Shown: piece after piece, positions 55,739-63,225 of the stretch
How positions within the stretch are numbered: position 1 is the first letter of the stretch
How the letters are laid out: every line of letters begins with the position of its first letter
From: JALOLG01 sp963776935
Lineage (GTDB): Bacteria; Actinomycetota; Acidimicrobiia; Acidimicrobiales; Ilumatobacteraceae
Length of the DNA stretch: 64,000 bases
Direction of reading: 5' to 3'
Assembly (NCBI GenBank): GCA_963776935.1
Contig: CAVZOP010000002.1
Location: forward strand, 744,001-808,000
Program-made: the position numbers and the translations under genes
Notes under the pieces: model-generated
The model's database searches: none
Seen by the model: the letters and a program-made list of their open reading frames with translations, nothing else
What the model was told of the DNA's origin: nothing

Positions 55739-55968
55739 ATGCACTCGCCGGGGCACTCCTCGGCGCTCTCGATGACGGCGTCGAGTTGGCCGTCGGGGAT
55801 CTCGGCGAGGCCCTCGGCACCCTGGAGGTTGCCCTTGGCAGCGGCGTAGATCTTGTCGCCTTCCCTGACATAGGCGAGTCCGTCGTCGAGCAGCGTGAAG
55901 ACGTCGGGGGCGATCTCTTCGCACAACCCGTCGCCGGTGCACAGATCCTGGTCGATCCAGACCTTCAT
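55723..55968 (-). CDS. 3Fe-4S-type ferredoxin
   Basis: This small electron carrier has 81 residues. It starts MKVWIDQDLCTGDGLCEEIAP, and the cluster ligands are C-x5-C near residues 9-15 with a third Cys in SAEECPGECIYIE. The CxxxxxC...CP pattern is that of single 3Fe-4S (or 4Fe-4S) ferredoxins that serve P450s in actinobacteria. GAAGGAG precedes the ATG. The partner is not visible here. It is transcribed away from arc; a ferredoxin at this place is common in actinobacterial proteasome loci. Confidence 0.88.
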   Translation of the reverse strand: MKVWIDQDLCTGDGLCEEIAPDVFTLLDDGLAYVREGDKIYAAAKGNLQGAEGLAEIPDGQLDAVIESAEECPGECIYIEP

Positions 55969-56116
55969 CGTCGTGTCTCCTTCGGAGCGAACTTGTGGGA
56001 TCACTTTACACGGTGAAATGCGTAAAAACACGAATATCGACGTGCCCGATGCCTCTGACCACGACGTGAACAAAGCGGTGGCGACGGGTTGGGTCGGGTG
56101 TATGTTCGCTCGCAGG

Positions 56117-56164
56117 CGACATCATCGGCATACGACATCATCGACCTACGACATCATCGAAAGG
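56117..56164 (+). repeat. Three 16-bp direct repeats in front of arc
   Basis: CGACATCATCG occurs at 56117, 56133 and 56149, spaced exactly 16 bases apart, with 5-base variable spacers. The array ends nine bases before the arc ATG. It could be a regulator-binding array for the proteasome operon. Confidence 0.8.
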
Positions 56165-56172
56165 TACGGAAC

Positions 56173-57885
56173 ATGGCGGAGCCCGAAGACGAATCGATCG
56201 GAGCACTCGAAGGGCAACTGGCGGTGCTCAACGAGGAGATCGCCCAGCTGCGGGCGCGCCTGGCCGACGCACCGAACCGGGTGCGTGCCCTCGAGGAGCG
56301 ACTGCTCGAGACCAAGGGCCAGCTCGCTCAGGCGGTCGGCCAGAACGAGAAGCTGAGCTACACCCTCCGCGAGGCGCGCGAGCACATCGCCGCGCTGCGC
56401 GACGAGGTCGACAAGCTGACGCAACCACCGTCGGCGTATGGCGTGATCGTCGGCAAGAACGACGACGGCACGATCGACGTGCTCACGAGTGGCCGCAAGA
56501 TGAAGGTGCAGCTGCATCCCGAGATCGAGCACGATCTGCTCGAACGCGGCTTCGAGGTCGTGCTCAACGAGAGCTTCAACGTGATCCTCGCTCGCAACCC
56601 CGAGAACACCGGCGAGGTCGTGACGATCAAGGACGTCATGGACGACGGCGTGCGGGCGCTCGTGGTCGGGCGGGCCGACGAGGAGCGGGTGTGCGAGCTG
56701 GCCGACTCACTACGCGGCGTCCGCCTGCGCAGTGGCGACCAGATGCGGCTCGACCCGCGTTCGAACCTGTTACTCGAGAAGCTGCCCCGCCCCGAGGTCG
56801 AGGACCTGCTGCTCGAGGAGGTGCCCGACATCTCCTACGCCGACATCGGTGGGCTCGACGACCAGATCGAGCAGATCGCCGATGCGGTGGAGCTTCCGTT
56901 CCTCCACCAAGACCTGTTCGCCGAGCACCGGTTGCCGGCGCCCAAGGGGATCCTGCTGTACGGCCCGCCCGGGTGCGGCAAGACGCTCATCGCCAAAGCG
57001 GTCGCCAACAGCCTCGCCAAGAAGGTCGCCGACACCATCGGCGAGGGCAAGGGCCGCAGCTACTTCATCAACATCAAGGGCCCCGAGCTGCTCAACAAGT
57101 ACGTCGGTGAGACCGAGCGCCAGATCCGTCTGGTGTTCCAGCGCGCCCGTGAGAAGAGCGAAGAGGGCTGGCCGGTCATCGTCTTCTTCGACGAGATGGA
57201 CTCGATGTTCCGCACCCGCGGCTCCGGAATCTCGTCCGACATGGAGTCGACGATCGTGCCCCAGCTGCTCGCCGAGATCGACGGCGTCGAGGGGTTGCGC
57301 AACGTGATCGTGATCGGCGCGACCAACCGTGAGGACCTCATCGACCCGGCCATCCTGCGCCCCGGGCGGCTCGATGTGAAGATCAAGATCGAGCGTCCGA
57401 ACGCCCACGCCGCGACGCAGATCTTCGCCCAGTACCTCACCGACGAGATCCCCATCGCCGAGGGCTCGGTGGTGCCCGACATGATCGCCGACACGGTCGC
57501 CGAGATGTATCGCGAGGACGACTCCAACCGCTTCCTCGAGGTCACCTACCAGAACGGCGACAAGGAGATCCTCTACTACAAGGACTTCGCGTCGGGTGCG
57601 ATGATCGAGAACATCGTCCGGCGGGCGAAGAAGCTGGCGATCAAGCGCGTCATCGCCGGTGGCGCCAAGGGCGTCGGCACTCCTGACCTGCTGGCTTCGA
57701 TCAAGCAGGAGTACAAGGAGCACGAGGACCTGCCCAACACCACCAATCCCGACGACTGGGCCAAGATCTCGGGCAAGAAGGGCGAGCGGATCGTGTTCAT
57801 CCGCACGCTCGTGTCGGAGGCCAAGCAGGACGGCCCGATGGGCGGTCGGGCGATCGAGCGCGTCCAGACCGGCCAGTACCTGTAG
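56173..57885 (+). CDS. arc: Proteasome-activating AAA ATPase (ARC/Mpa)
   Basis: ARC unfolds Pup-tagged proteins into the 20S proteasome. The 570 residues have an N-terminal coiled coil (about 5-80, Pup-binding), two OB-type interdomains (SAYGVIVGKNDDGTIDVLTS and after) and the AAA domain: Walker A GPPGCGKT (264-271), Walker B IVFFDEMDS (about 336-344), then VIGATNREDLIDPAILRPGR. The C-terminus ends GQYL, where Tyr is next to last as in the proteasome-docking tail. ATG 56173 is preceded by AAAGG. The gene heads the locus but is separated from dop by an oppositely directed alkB. Confidence 0.96.
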   Translation: MAEPEDESIGALEGQLAVLNEEIAQLRARLADAPNRVRALEERLLETKGQLAQAVGQNEKLSYTLREAREHIAALRDEVDKLTQPPSAYGVIVGKNDDGTIDVLTSGRKMKVQLHPEIEHDLLERGFEVVLNESFNVILARNPENTGEVVTIKDVMDDGVRALVVGRADEERVCELADSLRGVRLRSGDQMRLDPRSNLLLEKLPRPEVEDLLLEEVPDISYADIGGLDDQIEQIADAVELPFLHQDLFAEHRLPAPKGILLYGPPGCGKTLIAKAVANSLAKKVADTIGEGKGRSYFINIKGPELLNKYVGETERQIRLVFQRAREKSEEGWPVIVFFDEMDSMFRTRGSGISSDMESTIVPQLLAEIDGVEGLRNVIVIGATNREDLIDPAILRPGRLDVKIKIERPNAHAATQIFAQYLTDEIPIAEGSVVPDMIADTVAEMYREDDSNRFLEVTYQNGDKEILYYKDFASGAMIENIVRRAKKLAIKRVIAGGAKGVGTPDLLASIKQEYKEHEDLPNTTNPDDWAKISGKKGERIVFIRTLVSEAKQDGPMGGRAIERVQTGQYL

Positions 57886-57899
57886 CCGGAGGATTCAGC

Positions 57900-58580
57900 T
57901 CAGCGGCTGAAGTGGCGGGGGGCGTAGTAGGAGGGGTTGGTATCGCGGCGGCCGCGCTTGGACGTCCAGCGCCACTGGGCCGAGACCCGGCTGCGCACCC
58001 GATGACGCACCTTCGGGACGGCGTGCAGCCATGCGGCCTGGCAGGCGCCACCCATCACCATCAGGTCGCCGCTGGCGGGGGAGAGGTCGATCGCGTCGGC
58101 GAGGTGGTCGTCGTCGCCGGCGTCGGTGCGGCGGCCGGTGAGGGGCTTCATCAGCCACGGGCGTCGGGCGCCGAGTGTGAGCACGCCGATCACGGTGTCG
58201 TCGAGCCACCGCAACTCGCGATCGCGATGGAACGCCACGCTGTCGCGCTCGTCGCGGTAGTGAGCCAGCGCGACACCGTCGAACTGCACCTTGTACCGCG
58301 TGGAGATCCACCGTTCGACGTCGGCCAGCGCGGGGTGGCGGTTGGTGCCCGACTGATACGAGCCGAGGCGCGGCTCATCGATCCAGCGCTCGTACCGAAA
58401 GACCTTGCCCTGCTCCCACGCCACCCCCGCGACGAGCTCGTCGTGCACCGCGTCGGCGTCGACGACCATCCCGCGCACCACATCGACCCAGGACGCTTCG
58501 TCGAGCTGCACCCGCTCGACGTTGGGCTCGTGCGTGAGCCACGTCCGGTCGGCGAGATCTCGCTGACGGGCCGTGGTCAT
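57900..58580 (-). CDS. alkB: AlkB-like alpha-ketoglutarate-dependent DNA-repair dioxygenase
   Basis: AlkB-type enzymes demethylate 1-methyladenine and 3-methylcytosine. The 226 residues have WEQGKVFRYERWIDEPRLGS, the FDGVALAHYRDERDSVAFHRDRE stretch with the iron-binding HxD (about 150-152), a later His in AWLHAVPKV and the 2-oxoglutarate-binding arginines RVRSRVSAQWRW. The ATG follows TAGCCT by seven bases. It lies between arc and dop on the opposite strand, and its promoter is divergent from that of dop in a 55-base gap. Confidence 0.88.
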   Translation of the reverse strand: MTTARQRDLADRTWLTHEPNVERVQLDEASWVDVVRGMVVDADAVHDELVAGVAWEQGKVFRYERWIDEPRLGSYQSGTNRHPALADVERWISTRYKVQFDGVALAHYRDERDSVAFHRDRELRWLDDTVIGVLTLGARRPWLMKPLTGRRTDAGDDDHLADAIDLSPASGDLMVMGGACQAAWLHAVPKVRHRVRSRVSAQWRWTSKRGRRDTNPSYYAPRHFSR

Positions 58581-58587
58581 GAGCCAG

Positions 58588-58593
58588 AGGCTA
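58588..58593 (-). promoter_or_regulatory. -10 element of alkB (leaderless)
   Basis: Minus-strand TAGCCT is followed by seven bases and ATG 58580. Confidence 0.55.
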
Positions 58594-58622
58594 GTGAACC
58601 GGACAAGCGCGAACCGTGGGGA

Positions 58623-58628
58623 TAGGGT
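58623..58628 (+). promoter_or_regulatory. -10 element of dop (leaderless)
   Basis: TAGGGT is followed by seven bases and ATG 58636. It is 29 bases from the alkB -10 element. Confidence 0.55.
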
Positions 58629-58635
58629 GCGCCCC

Positions 58636-60120
58636 ATGGCCCTGCCGAAGGTCTGCGGGATCGAGACCGAGTACGGCATCGTGGTGCGCGGGGCGGAGAA
58701 CAACCCGGTCTCGGCGTCGTCGCTCTTGATCAACGCCTACGTGTCGGCCACGTCGCGCAAGGTCGGATGGGACTTCGACGACGAGCACCCCGCCAACGAC
58801 GCGCGAGGTTTCTCGCTCGACGACGTGCTCGCCCCCGAGGTCGAGACGACGCTCGTCAACGCCGTGCTCACCAACGGTGCCCGTTACTACGTCGACCACG
58901 CCCATCCCGAGATCTCGACGCCCGAGGTGTCGAACGCCCGCGAGGCAGTGGTGTGGGACCGCGCCGCCGAGGAGATCGTGCGCGCTTCGATGGAGTACGC
59001 CCGCCCACTGGTGGCTGCGGGGGGCGAGCTGGTCGTCTACAAGAACAACTCCGACGGCAAGGGCAACAGCTACGGGTGCCACGAGAACTACCTCCTCGCC
59101 CGCGAGCTGCCGTTCGGACGCCTGGCGTCACAGATCACGCCGCACTTCGTCACCCGTCAGATCTTCTGCGGTGCCGGCAAGGTGGGTTGCGAGCTGCCCG
59201 GTCGGGCGCCCGACGAGGTCGCCTACCAGTTGAGCCAGCGGGCCGACTTCTTCGAGGAGGAGATCGGGCTCGAGACGACGCTCAAGCGCCCCATCGTCAA
59301 CACGCGCGACGAACCGCACTGCGATCCTCAGAAATACCGGCGCCTCCACGTGATCGTCGGCGACGCCAACATGAGTGAGGTCGCCACCTATCTGAAGGTC
59401 GGCACGACGGCGATCGTGCTGGCGATGATCGAGGACGACGAGCTCGGCGACGACTGGTTGCTCGGCAACCCGGTCGGCGCGATCCGCCAGGTGAGCCAGG
59501 ACCCGTCGCTGACGCGAACGGTGATGCTGCGCGACGGTCGGCGTGCCACGGCGGTCGAGGTCCAGTGGGGTCTGCTCGAGCGGGCCCGCAAGTACGAACG
59601 CCTGCACGGGCTGTCGGCGGTCGGCGAGGCCGTCGGCGCCGATGTGCTCGACCGCTGGGAGCGCGTGCTCGCCGGGCTCGAGCGCGATCCCGACTCGGTC
59701 GCCCACTGGGTCGACTGGGTGGCCAAGCGCCGCCTCGTCGACGGCTATGCCGAACGTCACGGCCTCGACCCCGGCAACGCCAAGCTGAAAGCGATCGACC
59801 TGCAGTACCACGACCTGCGCGACGAGCGCTCACTCGCCCGGCGCGCCGGGCTCGAGGTCCTGGTCAGCCCGGCCGAGGCGCACGCGGCGATGACCGCCCC
59901 GCCGACGACGACACGCGCCTACTTCCGCGGCCGGTGCCTCGAGAAGTACGCCAACGACATCGTCGCCGCCAACTGGGATTCGCTCGTGTTCGACGTCGGA
60001 CGTGATCCGCTGCGGCGGGTGCCGATGATGGAACCATTGCGTGGGACAGCCGATCACGTGGGTAGCTTGATCGACACGAGCGAAACGGCGGCCGAGCTCC
60101 TCGAACGACTCGGCGCCTGA
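58636..60120 (+). CDS. dop: Deamidase of Pup / depupylase (Dop)
   Basis: Dop converts the C-terminal Gln of Pup to Glu and removes Pup from proteins. It belongs to the glutamine-synthetase-like ligase fold. The 494 residues start VCGIETEYGIVVRG and contain WDFDDEHPANDARGF, the metal/ATP part with HPEISTPEVSNAREAVVWDRA and GKGNSYGCHENYL, VGDANMSEVATYLKVGTTA and RAYFRGRCLEKYANDIV. The NPxxSSxxLINAY front fits Dop and not PafA (which begins MGIETEFG). It precedes pup by 28 bases. Confidence 0.94.
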   Translation: MALPKVCGIETEYGIVVRGAENNPVSASSLLINAYVSATSRKVGWDFDDEHPANDARGFSLDDVLAPEVETTLVNAVLTNGARYYVDHAHPEISTPEVSNAREAVVWDRAAEEIVRASMEYARPLVAAGGELVVYKNNSDGKGNSYGCHENYLLARELPFGRLASQITPHFVTRQIFCGAGKVGCELPGRAPDEVAYQLSQRADFFEEEIGLETTLKRPIVNTRDEPHCDPQKYRRLHVIVGDANMSEVATYLKVGTTAIVLAMIEDDELGDDWLLGNPVGAIRQVSQDPSLTRTVMLRDGRRATAVEVQWGLLERARKYERLHGLSAVGEAVGADVLDRWERVLAGLERDPDSVAHWVDWVAKRRLVDGYAERHGLDPGNAKLKAIDLQYHDLRDERSLARRAGLEVLVSPAEAHAAMTAPPTTTRAYFRGRCLEKYANDIVAANWDSLVFDVGRDPLRRVPMMEPLRGTADHVGSLIDTSETAAELLERLGA

Positions 60121-60148
60121 CGATCGACGGAAGGAGATCACGAGCGCC

Positions 60149-60346
60149 ATGGCCGAACGGACCCAGAAACACAAGCAGGCACCGGGACGCACCGACGAGG
60201 TCGTCGAGACAGAAGCACCAGCGGTATCGGAGACCGGCGAGAAGTTGAAGGCCGAGCTCGACGACTTGCTCGACGAGATCGACGACGTACTCGAGACCAA
60301 CGCCGAGGACTTCGTCAAGTCCTACGTGCAAAAGGGCGGTCAGTAG
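60149..60346 (+). CDS. pup: Prokaryotic ubiquitin-like protein Pup
   Basis: Pup is conjugated to lysines to mark proteins for the proteasome. The 65 residues are disordered and acidic, with EKLKAELDDLLDEIDDVLETN (the helix that binds ARC) and end KGGQ. The terminal Gln must be deamidated by Dop before ligation by PafA, which is not in this window. GAAGGAGA gives a strong ribosome-binding site. The prcB GTG follows three bases after the stop. Confidence 0.97.
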   Translation: MAERTQKHKQAPGRTDEVVETEAPAVSETGEKLKAELDDLLDEIDDVLETNAEDFVKSYVQKGGQ

Positions 60347-60349
60347 ACC

Positions 60350-61132
60350 GTGTCGATGCCGATCTTCGATCCGGTCCACGACCCCGGATCGAACTTCCCG
60401 GAACTGCTTCGTCGCGTCGGTCTCGGGACACCCGCTGTTGCGGCGGGTGGTGATCTGTCGGTCCCTCACGCGACCACGTGCGTCGCGCTCACCTTCGCCG
60501 ACGGTGTGGTGATGGCGGGCGATCGGCGGGCGACCGCCGGCAACCTGATCTCCCACCGTTCGATGGAGAAGGTCGTGCAGGCCGACCACTACAGCGGTGT
60601 CGCGATCGCCGGCGCCGCCGGCCCGGCGATGGAGATGATCAAGTTGTTCCAGTTGCAACTGGAGCACTACGAGAAGGTCGAGGGCTCGGCACTCAGTCTC
60701 GAGGGCAAGGCCAACCAGCTGTCGATGATGGTTCGCGGCAACCTGCCGGCGGCGATGCAGGGACTGGTCGTCGTCCCATTGTTCGCCGGCTTCGACGTCC
60801 GGCGCGACGTCGGGCGGCTGTTCGCCTACGACGTCACCGGTGGGCGGTACGAAGAGCGCGACTACATCGCCACCGGTTCGGGCAGCCTGCACGCCGGCAC
60901 CGTCATCAAGGTCGGGTACCGGGCCGGCATGTCGCGCGACGACGCGATCCTTCTCGCCTGTCACGCGCTGTGGGAGGCGGCTGATGCCGACTCGGCGACC
61001 GGCGGTCCTGATCTGTTGCGCGGCATCTACCCGACGGTCGCCACGGTGACGGCGTCCGGTTGGGAGCAGGTGGGCGACGACGAGTTGGCGGCACGCTACG
61101 AGACGATCGCCAGTGAGGTGCGCTCCCGATGA
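60350..61132 (+). CDS. prcB: 20S proteasome beta subunit
   Basis: This is the catalytic subunit, an N-terminal threonine hydrolase. The 260 residues begin with a propeptide of about 41 residues. Processing would expose Thr42 in PHATTCVALTFADGVVMAGD, with Ala in place of the more usual Gly before the cleavage. GDRRATAGNLIS and GSGSLHAGTVIK are standard. The GTG start is three bases after pup, and the stop overlaps prcA (ATGA). Confidence 0.96.
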   Translation: MSMPIFDPVHDPGSNFPELLRRVGLGTPAVAAGGDLSVPHATTCVALTFADGVVMAGDRRATAGNLISHRSMEKVVQADHYSGVAIAGAAGPAMEMIKLFQLQLEHYEKVEGSALSLEGKANQLSMMVRGNLPAAMQGLVVVPLFAGFDVRRDVGRLFAYDVTGGRYEERDYIATGSGSLHAGTVIKVGYRAGMSRDDAILLACHALWEAADADSATGGPDLLRGIYPTVATVTASGWEQVGDDELAARYETIASEVRSR

Positions 61133-61809
61133 GCATGCCGTTCTACGTCGCCCCCGAGCAGGTGATGAAGGACCGTGCCGACTACGCCCGCAAGGGCATC
61201 GCTCGGGGCCGGGCACTCGTTGCCGTGCGCTACGCCGATGGAATCGCGATCGTCGCCGAGAACCCGTCCGAGACGCTCCGCAAGATCAGCGAGATCTACG
61301 ACCGCATCGCGTTCGCCGGTGTCGGCAAGTACAACGAGTTCGACCAGCTCCGGGTCGCGGGGGTTCGGGCAGCCGATCTGAAGGGCTTCCAGTACTCGCG
61401 CGACGACGTCGACGCCCGCAGCCTGGCGAACCAATATGCGCAGATCCTCGGCCAGATCTTCACCCACGAGATGAAGCCGATGGAGGTCGAGATCCTCGTC
61501 GCCGAGGTCGGCCAGGTGCCGGCCGACGACCAGATGTTCCAGATCCTCTACGACGGCACCGTCATGGACGAACGGAACCACAGCGCCCTCGGTGGTGACT
61601 CGGAGGCGATCAACACCCGTCTGGCCGAGTCGTTCGCCGACGATCTCGACCTGGCCACCGCGGTGCGTCTCGGCTCATCGGCGCTCTCCGGTCCCGACCG
61701 TGTGATCCCGACGCGCGAGCTCGAGGTGGCGACGCTGTCGCGCGGCAACGGCAGACGCTGCTTCCGCCGCCTGGACGATCCTGAAGTCGACGCGCTCATC
61801 GGCACCTGA
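61129..61809 (+). CDS. prcA: 20S proteasome alpha subunit
   Basis: This ring subunit gates the 20S core. The 226 residues start MSMPFYVAPEQVMKDRADYARKGIARGR, the alpha-type N-terminal gate, then ALVAVRYADGIAIVAENPS, KISEIYDRIAFAGVGKYNEF and the later HEMKPMEVEILVAEVG. It overlaps prcB by four bases. The gene after it is pxpA, not pafA, which usually lies near. Confidence 0.96.
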   Translation: MSMPFYVAPEQVMKDRADYARKGIARGRALVAVRYADGIAIVAENPSETLRKISEIYDRIAFAGVGKYNEFDQLRVAGVRAADLKGFQYSRDDVDARSLANQYAQILGQIFTHEMKPMEVEILVAEVGQVPADDQMFQILYDGTVMDERNHSALGGDSEAINTRLAESFADDLDLATAVRLGSSALSGPDRVIPTRELEVATLSRGNGRRCFRRLDDPEVDALIGT

Positions 61810-61820
61810 CCGATCCAGCG

Positions 61821-62582
61821 ATGACCGCCATCGATCTCAACAGCGATCTTGGCGAGTCCTACGGCGCCTGGACGATGGGTGACGACGACGCGATGTTGCG
61901 CTTGGTCACTAGCGCCAACGTGGCATGCGGGTTCCACGCCGGCGATCCGTCGACTCTCCGGAGGGTCTGTGCCTCGGCGGTCGAGCACGGGGTCCGGATC
62001 GGCGCCCAGGTTTCCTACCCCGACCTCGCCGGTTTCGGGCGACGGCACATGCACATCGATCCCGACGAGCTGCGCGACGTGGTGCTCTACCAGCTCGGCG
62101 CACTCGACGGGTTCGCGCAGGTCGCGGGAGCAGGGGTGACGTACGTGAAGCCCCACGGCGCGCTGTATCACGCCACGGTCGACGACGCGGCACCAGCGCG
62201 GGCGGTCGTCGAGGCGTCGCGCGAGTACGACCCGTCCTCGGCCATCCTCGGACTCTTCGGGTCGGAGCTGCTGCGCGCGGCCGAGGCGGCAGGGCTGGAA
62301 GCCGTTGCCGAAGCGTTCGCCGATCGGGCGTACCTGTCCGACGGTCGCCTGGTGCCACGCCGCGAGCCCGAGAGCGTTCTCACCGACCCGGCCGCCGTCG
62401 CCGCCCAGGCCGTGCGTTTGGCGGTCGACCACGAGGTGGTCGCGGTCGACGGCACGGTCGTCGCGGTGCATGCCCGGTCGATCTGTATTCACGGCGACAC
62501 GCCGGGCGCGGTGCAGCTGGCGCAGGCCGTGCGGGCCGGACTCGAGATCGCGGGCATCGCCATCCACTCGTTCACACGATGA
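61821..62582 (+). CDS. pxpA: 5-oxoprolinase subunit A (LamB/YcsF)
   Basis: PxpA with PxpB and PxpC cleaves 5-oxoproline with ATP to glutamate. The 253 residues start TAIDLNSDLGESYGAWTMGD, the family opening, followed by VTSANVACGFHAGDPSTLRR, GAQVSYPDLAGFGRR, VKPHGALYH, FADRAYLSDGRLVPR and CIHGDTPGAVQLA. It begins 11 bases after prcA and may share its transcript; no functional tie to the proteasome is known. Confidence 0.95.
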   Translation: MTAIDLNSDLGESYGAWTMGDDDAMLRLVTSANVACGFHAGDPSTLRRVCASAVEHGVRIGAQVSYPDLAGFGRRHMHIDPDELRDVVLYQLGALDGFAQVAGAGVTYVKPHGALYHATVDDAAPARAVVEASREYDPSSAILGLFGSELLRAAEAAGLEAVAEAFADRAYLSDGRLVPRREPESVLTDPAAVAAQAVRLAVDHEVVAVDGTVVAVHARSICIHGDTPGAVQLAQAVRAGLEIAGIAIHSFTR

Positions 62583-62610
62583 GACCGTCCGCCGGCAGGG
62601 CAGGTTCACG

Positions 62611-63225
62611 GTGAGCGCGGTGACGGTCCGCGACGTCGGTCCGTGCGCTCGTCTCATCGAAGTCGCCCCCGGGACGGCGGCGGCCTGGGCGACTGCGCTG
62701 CGTGCCGAGCGTCTTGCCGGGGTCGTCGACGTCGTACCGGCCGCCCGGACGGTGCTGGTGCGGTGCGCCGACCGCGCCGCTGCTGCACTGGTGACGTCGC
62801 TGGCGCCCCACATCGACGCCTCCGCGGCGTCTGTCGAGCGCGATCGGCGGACGGTCGAGATCCCTGTCGTCTACGACGGCGATGATCTCGACGACGTTGC
62901 ACGGGCGACCGGGCTCGCCGTCGACGAGGTTGTTGCCCGGCACACGAGCTCGACGTTCCACGTCGAGTTCTGCGGGTTCGCCCCCGGGTTCGCGTACCTC
63001 GCCGGGCTCGACGAGGTGTTGTGGCTGCCGCGACGATCGACGCCCCGGACGCGGATCAGGGCTGGATCGGTGGCGATCGCCAGCGCCTACTCGGCCGTCT
63101 ATCCGGGAGTGTCACCGGGCGGATGGCACCTCCTCGGCTCGACCTCGACGCGGGTCTGGGACGCCGATCGCGTCGCTCCGGCCTTGCTCGAGCCGGGGAC
63201 CGAAGTGAAGTTCGTCGCCACATGA
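62611..63225 (+). CDS. pxpB: 5-oxoprolinase subunit B (KipI-like)
   Basis: The 204 residues have a divergent front (VTVRDVGPCARLIEVAPGTA) and the conserved carboxyltransferase-type core: TVEIPVVYDGDDLDDVARAT, EVVARHTSSTFHVEFCGFAPGFAYLAGL, PRRSTPRTRIRAGSVAIASA and YPGVSPGGWHLLGST. The GTG start is taken from the frame and an adequate GGCAGG upstream. Its stop overlaps the pxpC ATG (ATGA). Confidence 0.92.
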   Translation: MSAVTVRDVGPCARLIEVAPGTAAAWATALRAERLAGVVDVVPAARTVLVRCADRAAAALVTSLAPHIDASAASVERDRRTVEIPVVYDGDDLDDVARATGLAVDEVVARHTSSTFHVEFCGFAPGFAYLAGLDEVLWLPRRSTPRTRIRAGSVAIASAYSAVYPGVSPGGWHLLGSTSTRVWDADRVAPALLEPGTEVKFVAT

